64,000 nucleotides of DNA. Origin: an uncultured Methanomethylovorans sp. GTDB taxonomy: Archaea > Halobacteriota > Methanosarcinia > Methanosarcinales > Methanosarcinaceae. Position numbers and translations under genes: made by a program. The DNA lies in the NCBI RefSeq assembly GCF_963678545.1, contig NZ_OY782870.1, positions 372,001 to 436,000 of the forward strand, in the 5' to 3' direction. A model generated the notes under the pieces. It searched no databases, had not been told where the DNA came from, and worked only from the letters and a program-made list of their open reading frames with translations. This document shows, one piece after another, positions 1 to 9,036 of this stretch; position 1 is the stretch's first letter; each line of letters starts with the position of its first letter.

Positions 1-1
1 C

Positions 2-97
2 CGCACAAGGCTTACCGTAGTAGGGCCTGCAGACCAGCTTAAAACCCTCAAAAAGGATAGAAATATGATAAGTGCACTTCTATCATCCCACAAATGA
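2..97 (+). CDS. C-terminal end of a TrkA-C (RCK_C)-like protein, truncated by the window edge
   Basis: An open frame runs from the first bases to TGA at 95-97 with no start inside the window, so only about 31 C-terminal residues are visible. The segment RTRLTVVGPADQLKTLKK looks like the last strand and helix of a TrkA-C/RCK_C regulatory domain, which ends in a similar 'rLvvvG..edle.l' pattern. Such domains occur in potassium uptake regulators, channels and some transporters. The identification rests on a short stretch and is tentative; the rest of the gene lies upstream. Confidence 0.4.
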   Translation, partial: RTRLTVVGPADQLKTLKKDRNMISALLSSHK

Positions 98-110
98 GAT
101 TTAATGCTAG

Positions 111-638
111 GTGCTGACTGTGGTCAAGATGGAACCGGCAGACAATATTGGAATAACAATATCACCTGCTCAATCCCTTTCTACCATGGAAATGGGAAGA
201 GATGATGTCAATGTGGTGTGTAGTTATGGGAAAATATCAATATGGTTCGGCCGGACCGTTCCTGCCACAGTTATATGGAAAATATTTACCTGTATATCCA
301 ATGTTGACAAGTTAGCTATTCATGAAAAGGAAATAGTTTGCAATTTTGAGGACATAACCACTTATGAAAGTTATGGATACGTATTAATTTCTTATGCCAG
401 ATTTGAAGGTGGATATAGAACAACTTTTAATATTCCTTTTCTAAGCAACAAAGCTCTGATATATTTGGCAGATTCCATATATAAGGAACTTAAAGAAACA
501 AATGTGCTTATTGACGTATATTGGACAGGCGATTATTCTGATATTATGAAACTGTACCAAGAAATGAACACCATCGATGAATGGAAACTGAAAAATATAA
601 CCTATAAGGATGAAAGCAAGAGTACATCAAATTTCTAA
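111..638 (+). CDS. hypothetical protein, 175 aa
   Basis: I do not recognise this protein. It begins with GTG at 111, 13 bases after the preceding stop; an internal ATG at 129 is a possible alternative start. The product is soluble-looking, with no signal peptide or membrane segment, and mixes beta-like hydrophobic stretches with aromatic residues (for example KISIWFGR near residue 41 and VLIDVYWTGDYSDI near 132). It lies 20 bases upstream of hxlB on the same strand, so it may be co-transcribed, but nothing in the sequence assigns a function. Confidence 0.6.
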   Translation: MLTVVKMEPADNIGITISPAQSLSTMEMGRDDVNVVCSYGKISIWFGRTVPATVIWKIFTCISNVDKLAIHEKEIVCNFEDITTYESYGYVLISYARFEGGYRTTFNIPFLSNKALIYLADSIYKELKETNVLIDVYWTGDYSDIMKLYQEMNTIDEWKLKNITYKDESKSTSNF

Positions 639-658
639 GCGCAAGGGCAAGTGATAAA

Positions 659-1273
659 ATGATACAAAAGAAATTAGAAGTTACTGAGTGCAAGTATTTG
701 ATTTCATCAATGGAACTTATGGCAAAACATCTTCAAAAAGTAGTTGCCCAGCTTGACAGACAAAGCATCAAGCAAATGCTTGAACACATTATAAATGCAA
801 GGGCAATTTTTGTGATGGGTGCTGGAAGATCAGGACTTGTTGGAAGAGCTTTTGCAATGAGACTCATGCATCTTGGATTCACATCTTATGTGGTAGGAGA
901 ATCCACAACGCCTGCTGTAACTAAAGAAGATGTTGTCATTGCAATATCTGGTTCCGGACAGACACGATCAATAGCCAATCTGGCAAAGATCACAAAAGAG
1001 ATTGGTGCTAAACTTATTACCATCACCTCTAATGATGAATCTACACTGGGAAACATATCGAACACAGTAGTGAAGATAGCTGGAAGAACAAAAGAAGATG
1101 TAGGGGGGTACGTTGAAAGACACATCAGAGGAGAATATACATACCTAACGCCTCTTGGCACATCCTTTGAGACATCAGCTACTGTTCTCCTCGATGGAGT
1201 AATAGCAGAGCTCATATACATCACCGGTGCCTCCGAAGAAGACCTAAAATCAAGACACAATAAACTGGAATAA
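659..1273 (+). CDS. hxlB: 6-phospho-3-hexuloisomerase (SIS domain)
   Basis: This 204-residue protein interconverts 3-hexulose 6-phosphate and fructose 6-phosphate. In archaea lacking the oxidative pentose phosphate pathway the reverse ribulose monophosphate route supplies ribulose 5-phosphate for nucleotides, which fits the presence of prs further along the window. The SIS fold is clear: the sugar-binding loop MGAGRSGLVGRAFAMRL lies near residue 53, and the second loop VIAISGSGQTRS near residue 96. The length matches the PHI family. No Hps partner gene is adjacent. It ends 14 bases before the aminotransferase, so the two may share a transcript. Confidence 0.9.
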   Translation: MIQKKLEVTECKYLISSMELMAKHLQKVVAQLDRQSIKQMLEHIINARAIFVMGAGRSGLVGRAFAMRLMHLGFTSYVVGESTTPAVTKEDVVIAISGSGQTRSIANLAKITKEIGAKLITITSNDESTLGNISNTVVKIAGRTKEDVGGYVERHIRGEYTYLTPLGTSFETSATVLLDGVIAELIYITGASEEDLKSRHNKLE

Positions 1274-1287
1274 AGGAAGGGAAAATT

Positions 1288-2403
1288 ATGCCTGGATCGA
1301 AGTTTGCTGACAGAGTTCTTAATATGAATATATCTGGGATCCGCAAGATGTTTGAAGCTGCAGGCTCAGATGCTATTAATCTCGGACTGGGACAGCCTGA
1401 TTTTGATACGCCACAACACATTAAGCAGGCAGCCATCGATGCAATCAATGAGGGATTCACTGCATACACAGCTGGTCCAGGCATTGGAGAACTTCGCGAG
1501 GAATTGAGCAGAAAGTTTAGGGATGAGAATTTTTTTGTTGTGGACCCTTCGGAAATAATCGTAACTTCTGGAGCATCCGAAGCCCTTGAGCTTGCTATTG
1601 CTTCCCTCGTAAACCCCGCAGACGAAGTAATGATAGCAAACCCTGGATTTGTATCATATAACGCTCTGGTGAACATGATGGGGGGAAAAGTATCAAACAT
1701 CCCTCTTAGTGAGAAGCTCACTATAACTCCAGAAGCTATAATAGAGAGAATCAGTCCAAAAACAAAGGCAATGATAATCAATTCTCCTGCTAATCCCACG
1801 GGTGCGGTTCAGAGTAAGAAGGATATGAAAGCTTTTGCAGAAATAGCGGATGATAATAATATCACTATAATTTCTGATGAGGTATATGAGCATTTCATCT
1901 ACGAAGGAGAACATATCAGCCCTGCTCAGTTTACAGATAATGTTATCACAGTCAATGCTGTTTCCAAGACATATGCTATGACCGGATGGAGAATAGGATA
2001 CGTAGCTGGTAAGAATGAATACGTGGAACAGATGTTGAAGGTCCATCAGTATGTACAGGCATGTGCCAATTCCATTGCCCAAAAAGCAGCTTTTGCGGCC
2101 ATATCCGGACCCCAGGATTCAGTGTCCTTTATGAGAGAGGAGTTCTTACAACGCAGGAATGTACTGATATCAGGACTCAAATCAATGGGACTAAAATGTG
2201 TTGTTCCAAAAGGAGCTTTTTATGCATTCCCTGAAGTGGAAGATTGCAACACCATAGCTTCTAAGCTCATAGCCAACGGAGTAGTAGTGGTACCTGGAAC
2301 AGCTTTTGGAGAAAATGGAGATGGGCATATTAGAATATCTTACGCATCATCCATGCCAAACATTCTCAAAGCGCTGGAAATTATGAAAAAAGTGCTAATA
2401 TGA
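1288..2403 (+). CDS. class I/II pyridoxal-phosphate aminotransferase (aspartate aminotransferase-like)
   Basis: A 371-residue fold-type I aminotransferase. The PLP lysine is K227 in SKTYAMTGWRIGY, and the conserved NPTG (169-172) and DEVYEHF (197-203) motifs are present. An N-terminal GLGQPDFDTP motif places it in the aspartate/aromatic aminotransferase subgroup. A GGAAGG-like ribosome site lies just before ATG 1288. The substrate cannot be fixed from sequence; archaeal members are usually annotated as aspartate or broad-range aminotransferases. It ends 2 bases before the convergent GTPase gene. Confidence 0.88.
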   Translation: MPGSKFADRVLNMNISGIRKMFEAAGSDAINLGLGQPDFDTPQHIKQAAIDAINEGFTAYTAGPGIGELREELSRKFRDENFFVVDPSEIIVTSGASEALELAIASLVNPADEVMIANPGFVSYNALVNMMGGKVSNIPLSEKLTITPEAIIERISPKTKAMIINSPANPTGAVQSKKDMKAFAEIADDNNITIISDEVYEHFIYEGEHISPAQFTDNVITVNAVSKTYAMTGWRIGYVAGKNEYVEQMLKVHQYVQACANSIAQKAAFAAISGPQDSVSFMREEFLQRRNVLISGLKSMGLKCVVPKGAFYAFPEVEDCNTIASKLIANGVVVVPGTAFGENGDGHIRISYASSMPNILKALEIMKKVLI

Positions 2404-2404
2404 A

Positions 2405-3382
2405 TTAAGGCACTGGTTCATCAACCTTTTTTTCATTGATCATCTTTACAAGGAATGCTAGTACTTCTTCTATACCTTCTCCTGTAGCTGTTGACATTGA
2501 CATCTCTGTGAAATCAAGGTTCTGAAAATGAGGAAGATCAGATTTATTAGAAACAACAAGTATTGGCAGATCGAACTGGGTCCTAACTTCTTGTAACAAA
2601 TTTATTTGTTCCTCAATCGTATAACCGCAATTCTCGCTTGCGTCAATGAGGAAAAGTACCACTGCATCCAGGTGTTTCAAAGCAGTAATTGCCTGCAGCT
2701 CGATGTCATTCCTCCTAGACATCGGCCTATCAAGAAGACCTGGAGTATCAATGACCTGATACCTGACATCACCTATTGAGAAATGTCCAATAGATATACC
2801 TTTAGTTGTAAAGGGATAAGGGGCCACTTCGGGAGTTGCCTTAGTTGCGGCAGTTACAAAACTGGACTTGCCAGTGTTTGGATAACCTGCCACAACAATT
2901 GTTGGCTCGTCGTGAACATCGGGCAGTTTACGCAAAATATTACGAGCCTCATTCAATAGTAAAAGATCCTTACTTATAGAATCCATCAGTGAGCCAAGAC
3001 GACCAAAACACTGTTTACGCAAGGTTTCTGGAGTTGGACTGCCACGCATCCGACCCACATATTCTCTTGCGAGGTCATGTATCTTTTCACTTGTCCATCC
3101 GACTCTGGATAGAGAGGTACGTAATTTGTCTACGCCTACGAGTATATCTGCCAGTTCATAGTAAAAACCAGACAATTCATCAAAGTTTGGGAATTTTTTG
3201 CTAATATTAGCAAGATTATCCGATAATATATTAGCTGAAGTTAGCAGCATAGATTCCTGGGATTCAAGGAAGCTAGACCTGCCACTTGATTTTTTTCCAG
3301 TTGCTGCCCTTACACCCCTTCTAAAGGCTTTATCTATTAGCTCATCAGAAGTGCGGATAGTAGGAATTTTCTCGAATATCAT
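2405..3382 (-). CDS. NOG1-like GTPase (OBG-HflX-like superfamily)
   Basis: A 325-residue archaeal GTPase of the NOG1 type, a family linked in eukaryotes to assembly of the large ribosomal subunit. An N-terminal helical region (about residues 1-155) precedes the G domain. The P-loop GYPNTGKSS is at 166-174, the DTPG switch at 212-215, and NKSD near 280. The eukaryotic C-terminal extension is missing, as usual in archaea. It is convergent with the aminotransferase gene and divergent from the CBS regulator. Confidence 0.85.
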   Translation of the reverse strand: MIFEKIPTIRTSDELIDKAFRRGVRAATGKKSSGRSSFLESQESMLLTSANILSDNLANISKKFPNFDELSGFYYELADILVGVDKLRTSLSRVGWTSEKIHDLAREYVGRMRGSPTPETLRKQCFGRLGSLMDSISKDLLLLNEARNILRKLPDVHDEPTIVVAGYPNTGKSSFVTAATKATPEVAPYPFTTKGISIGHFSIGDVRYQVIDTPGLLDRPMSRRNDIELQAITALKHLDAVVLFLIDASENCGYTIEEQINLLQEVRTQFDLPILVVSNKSDLPHFQNLDFTEMSMSTATGEGIEEVLAFLVKMINEKKVDEPVP

Positions 3383-3465
3383 TGTTTCTTTACCTGTATG
3401 ACGTTCAAGGTCTATGACGTATATAATTGTTCTGTAAAAAGGTATTTATCATTGATAAGAAGTAC

Positions 3466-3484
3466 TTAATTATATATATATGAG
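3466..3484 (+). promoter_or_regulatory. TATA-like promoter upstream of the HTH/CBS regulator
   Basis: An A/T-only alternating stretch (ATTATATATATA) lies about 50-60 bases before ATG 3532, at a suitable distance for an archaeal TATA box with a short leader. It sits in the 149-base divergent gap between the GTPase gene and the regulator. Assigned by composition and position only. Confidence 0.4.
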
Positions 3485-3531
3485 GGGTGAATTACTATAA
3501 TTTAGTTTTATAACATACGAATGGTGATCAA

Positions 3532-4410
3532 ATGGAGCTTACACCTATCCAAAAAGATATACTCATTGCTTTGATCAATCTACAAAGAGAGAAAGATCGT
3601 GCTGTCAAAGGCGAAGAAATTGCTGAAATCATTAACAGGAACCCAGGTACGATTCGAAATCAAATGCAATCCTTAAAAGTACTTGAACTTGTGGAAGGAG
3701 TCCCGGGTCCCAAAGGTGGATATAAAGCAACTGGAAAAGCTTATGAGGCTTTAAACATCACAGCAATGGATAATGAAGCCACAGTACCCATATATAGGAA
3801 CGGTGAAATAGTAGAAGGGGCAACAGTAGCAGAGATTAGTTTTACTACTGTGCGCCATCCAGACCTTTGCCATGGAATGATAAAGGTACTTGGTAACATA
3901 AGAAGCTTTGAACAGGGAGACCTTGTGCAGATGGGGCCTACCCCAGTCAACAGGCTTGTAGTAAGGGGTGAGATAGTTGGCAGAGATGATACAGGGAATG
4001 TGTTAGTATTCTCTATCAACGAAATGATATCCTTGCCCAAAAAGCCTGTGAGACACTATTCAACCAAAAATTTCGTCACAGTTAACCTTAATAACAGCAT
4101 AAAAGAAACTGCAACCATACTTTCACAAAACAACATATATGGTGCTCCTGTGGAAGATAATGGTAACATAGTGGGAACAATAACCTTAAAAGATGTAGGT
4201 CGTGTGCTCTCAAAAGGAGATATGAATGCAAGAGTAAAGGAAGTAATGAAAACTGACCTCATAACAATTGATTCCGAAGCTTCCTTGATAGACGCTGTTA
4301 AGATACTCGATGCCAATCCTATAATTGCATTTATTATAGTAACATATGATGGAGTTGCAAAGAGCATACTTTCAAAAACAGACGTGCTTCACGAACTTGC
4401 AGTATACTAA
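3532..4410 (+). CDS. winged-helix transcriptional regulator with two CBS domains
   Basis: A 292-residue predicted archaeal regulator. Residues 1-75 form a winged helix (TPIQKDILIALINL..., then the recognition helix region NPGTIRNQMQSLKVLELVEG and the wing GPKGGYKATGKAYEAL). A middle domain of about 100 residues follows. The C-terminal part (about 180-292) carries a CBS pair, seen in VTVNLNNSIKETATILSQNNIYGAPV and VKEVMKTDLITIDSEASLIDAV. CBS pairs usually bind adenine nucleotides or S-adenosylmethionine, so ligand-controlled DNA binding is the likely mode. Target genes are unknown. Confidence 0.85.
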   Translation: MELTPIQKDILIALINLQREKDRAVKGEEIAEIINRNPGTIRNQMQSLKVLELVEGVPGPKGGYKATGKAYEALNITAMDNEATVPIYRNGEIVEGATVAEISFTTVRHPDLCHGMIKVLGNIRSFEQGDLVQMGPTPVNRLVVRGEIVGRDDTGNVLVFSINEMISLPKKPVRHYSTKNFVTVNLNNSIKETATILSQNNIYGAPVEDNGNIVGTITLKDVGRVLSKGDMNARVKEVMKTDLITIDSEASLIDAVKILDANPIIAFIIVTYDGVAKSILSKTDVLHELAVY

Positions 4411-4436
4411 AAATTCAATAAATAAAGAAGAGATGT

Positions 4437-4736
4437 TTATTTTCTTCTCTTCTTCATTTCTTCAGCAATATCTTCAAGAGAAATATCTAGTGAAGCAAAC
4501 ATAACCAGTAGATGGAATAGCAGATCAGAAGACTCAGATATAATATGGCCTTTCTCTTTGTCTTTTACTGCAAGGATAGTTTCAACGGATTCTTCCCCCA
4601 CTTTTTCAAGTATTTTGTTGATACCTTTTCGATGGTTGAGTAATGAGCATACATAAGATCCTTCCACAGGATTCAACTTACGATCACAAATAACATTATA
4701 CACTTCATTGAAAACAGATAGATCGGCATCTGACAT
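4437..4736 (-). CDS. hisE: phosphoribosyl-ATP pyrophosphatase
   Basis: A 99-residue MazG-fold enzyme that hydrolyses phosphoribosyl-ATP to phosphoribosyl-AMP, the second step of histidine synthesis. The conserved helix [16 protein letters not shown] with its metal-binding EExxE-like glutamates, and the downstream [12 protein letters not shown] helix, are diagnostic. Length is typical of stand-alone archaeal HisE. Another his gene, hisF, is 24 kb away, so the pathway genes are dispersed. The only gene upstream on this strand is the aconitase-family gene, separated by a 199-base spacer with a nested hairpin. Confidence 0.92.
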   Translation of the reverse strand: MSDADLSVFNEVYNVICDRKLNPVEGSYVCSLLNHRKGINKILEKVGEESVETILAVKDKEKGHIISESSDLLFHLLVMFASLDISLEDIAEEMKKRRK

Positions 4737-4830
4737 AGTTTACCTCATCGCAATGAATGACAAGCACATGAATTGAATCAGTCTTTATGTAAAGAATTTT
4801 TTATTTCACCCAAAAATAAAATTTAATATT

Positions 4831-4885
4831 AAGACGTTGGAGTTAATCCATCCAATATGACGGGTATTGGTAGAACCAACGTCTT
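4831..4885. promoter_or_regulatory. nested inverted repeat in the spacer between the aconitase-family gene and hisE
   Basis: AAGACGTTGG at 4831-4840 pairs perfectly with CCAACGTCTT at 4876-4885. Inside this stem a second inverted repeat, CCAATA (4852-4857) with TATTGG (4865-4870), would form an inner hairpin with a 7-base loop. Both flanking genes are on the minus strand, so in RNA the element would be 3' of the dehydratase and 5' of hisE. It could be a processing or termination structure, a leader element for hisE, or a small RNA. Confidence 0.5.
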
Positions 4886-4935
4886 AGCCAAATTATCACT
4901 GAAGAAATGTATTTATTTCTTTTGGTCTCGGAGCC

Positions 4936-6222
4936 TCATATTTTCCTCGGATCCGTGAGTTCACCAGTCAAAGCTGAGGCAGCAGCAGTTGCCGGGGAAC
5001 TAAGATAGACAAAAGATGCAGGGCTTCCTTCCCTACCCTTAAAGTTACGATTGGAGGTTGCAAGTCCCACCTCACCATCACCGAGCAATCCAAAAGAACC
5101 GCCCATGCATGGACCACAACATGGTGCCTCAACTATAGCTCCTGCTTCCATGAACTGTTCTACATAGCCAGCTTTCAGGACTTTCAGATATTCTGCCCTT
5201 GAAGCAGGGATGATAAGCAACCTGACATCTTTGGCCACAGGCTCGTCACCCATGATCTTTGCTACTATTTCAATGTCTTCGAACCTGCCATTAGTACATG
5301 AACCTACAAATATCTGGTCAAGTTTTGTGCCTTCGACCTCTGTAACTGGCTTCACATTATCAACATTGTGCGGACAAGCCACCTGTGGTTCGAGTTTTGA
5401 AATATCATATTTCCTTATTTCACTATAGTTTGCGCCTTCATCGGGTTTCCAATACGGATCAAAATTATAACCAGGAATACGTTCCTTAAGGTAGGCTTCA
5501 GTAATCTCATCTGCTTCAATTATACCGGCCTTGCCACCCATTTCTATAGCCATGTTGGAGATAGTCATCCTCTCGGAAATAGACATATTGTGGATAGTAG
5601 AACCTGCATACTCTGCTGCCTGGTAACGCGCCCCTTCTACACCCACATCGCCTATAAGGTGCAGTATAAGGTCTTTAGAATACACCATTTTTGGCAATTT
5701 GCCTTCTACTTCAAACCTTATGCTCTCAGGCACTTTAAACCATAGCTTTCCAGTAGCAAAGACTGCTGCCATGTCTGTAGAACCAATACCTGTGGAAAAA
5801 GCACCTATGGCACCGTATGCACATGTATGGGAATCAGAACCTACCACGAGGTCACCTGGCTTTACATGTCCTTTCTCAGGCATAATCTGATGGCAAATGC
5901 CCTCATATACATCATAGTTAAGGATACCCTGCTCCTTTGCAAACTTACGCAACTTTATGTGATTTGCTGCAGCGTTGAGGGAATCTGCGGGTACTTGATG
6001 ATCAAAAATGATAACTATCTTACTGGGATCCCACACTTTTTTCTCTTCCTTGCTTGACATGATCTCATAAAAACCGTTAACTGCAAGCGGACCAGTGATA
6101 TCATGCGTCATTGCACGATCAATATCTGCAAGTACAAATTCTCCTGCCTTCACTGCTTTTCCTGATGCTTTAGAGAAGATCTTCTCAGCAATAGTCATTG
6201 GATAGTTGATGTTCTCAGACAT
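4936..6222 (-). CDS. leuC: aconitase-family dehydratase large subunit (3-isopropylmalate dehydratase / homoaconitase)
   Basis: About 428 residues from the ATG at 6222 (an ATG at 6234 is also in frame; neither has a clear ribosome site). It isomerises isopropylmalate in leucine synthesis or, in methanogens, homocitrate and its longer homologues in coenzyme B synthesis. The aconitase signatures are present: GDSHTC early, then GSCTNGR and CCGPCMGG, whose cysteines bind the 4Fe-4S cluster. The length fits the archaeal LeuC/AksD type. The small subunit decides substrate and is not adjacent, so LeuC and AksD cannot be separated here. Confidence 0.82.
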   Translation of the reverse strand: MSENINYPMTIAEKIFSKASGKAVKAGEFVLADIDRAMTHDITGPLAVNGFYEIMSSKEEKKVWDPSKIVIIFDHQVPADSLNAAANHIKLRKFAKEQGILNYDVYEGICHQIMPEKGHVKPGDLVVGSDSHTCAYGAIGAFSTGIGSTDMAAVFATGKLWFKVPESIRFEVEGKLPKMVYSKDLILHLIGDVGVEGARYQAAEYAGSTIHNMSISERMTISNMAIEMGGKAGIIEADEITEAYLKERIPGYNFDPYWKPDEGANYSEIRKYDISKLEPQVACPHNVDNVKPVTEVEGTKLDQIFVGSCTNGRFEDIEIVAKIMGDEPVAKDVRLLIIPASRAEYLKVLKAGYVEQFMEAGAIVEAPCCGPCMGGSFGLLGDGEVGLATSNRNFKGREGSPASFVYLSSPATAAASALTGELTDPRKI

Positions 6223-6273
6223 GGTAATCAACATTCTAATTTTATAGCATATTACATAATCGATAATAGGGAT

Positions 6274-6990
6274 TTACATACGCTCACATCTGCGATGAGT
6301 CCCTTCACTGTCATGTACTATATACAATACATGCCCCTTTTTGAACCTTTCCAGAGAATAGACATAATTAGAGTCTATTGGGTCGAAATACTCGTATCGC
6401 TGATACATCAGAATGCGTTCTTCAAGTTCATGTATATACCTGTCGAGCACCGACTTGGCAAGTACAAGACTATCATCACACGATATACTTGACCCTAATC
6501 CCTCGCATTCTGAAGTATGAAGTTCACATTCCTCTAGATAGAAAGGATACGTCCGACATAAGGCAGGTCGTAGTTTATAGATAGTGCATTTATAGGACAG
6601 ACCTGCACTTTCAAGAAAAAAGCAATCGCCATTTTCCTTGCGCCTTAGCATCCAGCCAAAACTGTGCACATTTCCATCTTTATCAGTATATGGAATCAGA
6701 CTGGATGAATCAGAAATGCCATTTAGAGCATCTTCAACTTCAACCGGAACGAAAGGTAATGAGAATTCTGCTATAGCAGTGTTTTCAGATATTGTCAGAA
6801 TGTCTTGTTGCAAGAGCATCACGCGATTGTCAGTACAACAGCCTCTGCAACAAATCCCACATTGTGTACATGAAAATCCTATGCGCCTTATCTTTGAAGC
6901 TATGGTTTCAACTTTCAGCCCGAATGCTTGATCAAGTTCCCTCCTTGCATTTTGGACCAGGAGATCTTTGTATGTGCCCGTAAATGACAT
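6274..6990 (-). CDS. YkgJ-family cysteine cluster protein
   Basis: A 238-residue protein with the metal-chelating Cys cluster of the YkgJ/CxxCxxCC family at residues 41-52 (CTQCGICCRGCC; Cys 41, 44, 47, 48, 51, 52) and the downstream CTIYKLRPALCRTYPFYLEEC motif near 133-155. The family is proposed to bind zinc or iron; its biochemical role is not settled. The C-terminal third is family-variable. It has a long AT-rich upstream region (6991-7450) and no co-directional neighbour close enough to suggest an operon. Confidence 0.82.
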   Translation of the reverse strand: MSFTGTYKDLLVQNARRELDQAFGLKVETIASKIRRIGFSCTQCGICCRGCCTDNRVMLLQQDILTISENTAIAEFSLPFVPVEVEDALNGISDSSSLIPYTDKDGNVHSFGWMLRRKENGDCFFLESAGLSYKCTIYKLRPALCRTYPFYLEECELHTSECEGLGSSISCDDSLVLAKSVLDRYIHELEERILMYQRYEYFDPIDSNYVYSLERFKKGHVLYIVHDSEGTHRRCERM

Positions 6991-7450
6991 TTCAGTTGCA
7001 CTGGTGCAAGATTGGTAATAAAGATAGCGGCAATATGAGTTGTAGATAATATATTAATAATTGATTACTAAAAGAGGTATACTTTATTATAGATAGTATA
7101 TGATGACTACTTATAAACATATATAGTTTGAAATACATTAGCTCACTGAGCAGGAAAGCTACGATTGAGAATAAATTAAAATCAAACATTAAATGCAAAA
7201 TACAAAATGATAACTTAATATTTCATACAAGTATGAAACACATGCAGCTGACTCACCATACAAATTCATACATTGGCATACCAACCAATGAACAGTTGGG
7301 ATGTTGAATGAAAATGTATGAAAATGTAAGAAACATACCGAGAACATTCCATTAATACACACGAAGATAGCAATGAAGCTAAGAGATAGAATAAAACCAA
7401 GAAAAAAGTATATAAAAAACGAAAAGATGAGAAAGGGATGTCTCAATAAA
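6991..7450. other. AT-rich intergenic region with repeated TTCATAC motifs
   Basis: This 460-base gap separates the start of the YkgJ gene from the end of the DHH phosphoesterase gene, both on the minus strand. The open frames in it are hydrophobic, A/T-driven and overlap the end of the DHH gene, so I do not call them genes. The notable content is the perfect palindrome at 7221-7238 and further copies of TTCATAC or its complement within the next 100 bases. It probably contains the promoter of the YkgJ gene. Confidence 0.5.
7221..7238. promoter_or_regulatory. 18-bp palindrome, candidate operator
   Basis: TTTCATACAAGTATGAAA is an inverted repeat with arms TTTCATAC and GTATGAAA and a 2-base centre. 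Half-sites recur nearby as AATTCATACATTGG (about 7263) and TGTATGAAAATG (about 7315). The arrangement resembles a binding site for a dimeric regulator upstream of the YkgJ gene, but no footprint or known consensus supports this. Confidence 0.35.
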
Positions 7451-8893
7451 CTACTTCTTACTTGATTCTTCCACACCCACAGCATTAAGGAATCTTTTAA
7501 CAACTGATTCATTCACAAGCTTGAGCAAGGTTTGTCTGTCTTTTGCAACACTGAAAACGCCCAAAGGGATCTGTGCAGCGGCAGCATTGGCATGACCACC
7601 ACCAGAACCTTCACCAAATGCCTTTTTCATGACATCGCCAAGATTCACACGTATGTCATTGCTCCTGCCAGAAATGAAAATTGTGTCCTCTGACACACCA
7701 AAGACCAAGGTAGTAGATATTCCCTCAAGGTTCAACAGATAATCTGCTGCCTGAGGTAATGTATCCCTGTCCCGAATGCTTCCAACATTTGAGATAAGAT
7801 AACCACTATATATCTGCCTGTTGAGAATAGCCTCACCTAACACATCCAGAGTTTCCGTGGACATGGAAGGGCGCTCAAGCTGATCAAGGATGTCATGTTC
7901 AGAAAGAGGATACAAGAAAGATGCTGCTGAGAGGTCTGAAGGATCTGTGTTCCTTTTAAAGTCCAAAGTATCAGTGCGGATACCATAAAGTAAAGCCGTT
8001 GCAAGCTTCTGGTTTATGTCGATATTCAATTCCTGAAGATACTTGGTGAGAATAGTTGCAGAGGCTCCCACATTAGGACGTATATCAATAAACTCCGCAT
8101 CAATATGAGCATCTCCAACAGGGTGATGATCAAAGACAGCACCTATATGAGTACCTGGTTGCAATCTATTATTGGAACCTGGAACTGCGCAATCCACCAT
8201 AGCAACTTTATCGTAACGAGAGATATCATGATCTTCCATTTTTAAAAGGTCGATACCTAACAAGTTAACAAAAGCTTTGTTCTCCTGATGCCCTATCTCC
8301 CCACTATAAAGAATATCCGAAGCCACATCAAAGCTTTTAGCAATCTCCTGGAGAGCAAGAGCACCTGAAATAGAATCAGGGTCCGGATTGTTGTGGACAA
8401 TTATTGCCATTGTTTTTCCTCTGAGCCCGTTGAACCACTGAACAAGCTTGTTCCCTCTTAACATAGACTCAGCTCTTTCCAGAGACCTTGCAAGGGACTT
8501 TGCCACAACCTTAGGAGGAATAATAACAAGATCTGCACCAAGAGATTCCATTTCCTGCATATTGATGGCATCTGAAGCTCGGGCTACGCAATAAACATCA
8601 GGTGAAACTTTTTTCCGTATATTTGCCAGTGCAGATTTATTAGCCAATGGATCGGAACTAAGGATCATTATAGCTGCAAGATTCTTCGTGTTAATTTTAT
8701 CCAGAACACTTGGATCTCCAATGTCGCCCACTATAGCATCATAAGCTTCTTCCCTAAGGGTTTCCACCTTTTGAGGGTCCTTATCTACTACAAATAGTTC
8801 CTTATCGCGTTCCTTGAGCTCTTTCACAAGAGCAAAACCTAAACTACCGCTGCCTAGAACTAAATAAAGCGGTTTTATTTTGGACTTGTCCAT
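7451..8893 (-). CDS. TrkA-N (RCK_N) - DHH/DHHA1 phosphoesterase fusion
   Basis: A 480-residue protein with an N-terminal NAD-binding TrkA-N domain (LVLGSGSLGFALVKEL near residue 11, then VVDKDPQKVETL) joined to a DHH phosphoesterase. The DHH part shows IIVHNNPDPDSISGALAL, the signature FDHHPVGD, and a C-terminal DHHA1 GGGHANAAAA motif. DHH/DHHA1 enzymes hydrolyse short oligonucleotides or cyclic dinucleotides with manganese. The fusion is known in archaea and suggests regulation by a nicotinamide nucleotide, but the substrate of this one is not shown. Confidence 0.85.
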   Translation of the reverse strand: MDKSKIKPLYLVLGSGSLGFALVKELKERDKELFVVDKDPQKVETLREEAYDAIVGDIGDPSVLDKINTKNLAAIMILSSDPLANKSALANIRKKVSPDVYCVARASDAINMQEMESLGADLVIIPPKVVAKSLARSLERAESMLRGNKLVQWFNGLRGKTMAIIVHNNPDPDSISGALALQEIAKSFDVASDILYSGEIGHQENKAFVNLLGIDLLKMEDHDISRYDKVAMVDCAVPGSNNRLQPGTHIGAVFDHHPVGDAHIDAEFIDIRPNVGASATILTKYLQELNIDINQKLATALLYGIRTDTLDFKRNTDPSDLSAASFLYPLSEHDILDQLERPSMSTETLDVLGEAILNRQIYSGYLISNVGSIRDRDTLPQAADYLLNLEGISTTLVFGVSEDTIFISGRSNDIRVNLGDVMKKAFGEGSGGGHANAAAAQIPLGVFSVAKDRQTLLKLVNESVVKRFLNAVGVEESSKK

Positions 8894-9036
8894 GGCATTA
8901 ATCTCTTTGGTACTGGCGTTAATAGGACGACCTCCGTTTAAATCTCATCACAGCTAAACTATGATATTCTGTTAATTACTGGTTAGGAAAATATCAATGA
9001 ATAAATAGAATGCAAACAATGGATTAATAGATAACT

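Noticed and set aside
1..110. Possible tRNA or stable RNA at the window start
   Set aside because: No cloverleaf can be drawn; the bases are better explained as the end of a coding frame closing at 97.
6992..7512. Two hydrophobic minus-strand frames between the YkgJ and DHH genes
   Set aside because: Composition typical of noncoding AT-rich DNA, and one overlaps the C-terminus of the DHH gene in another frame.
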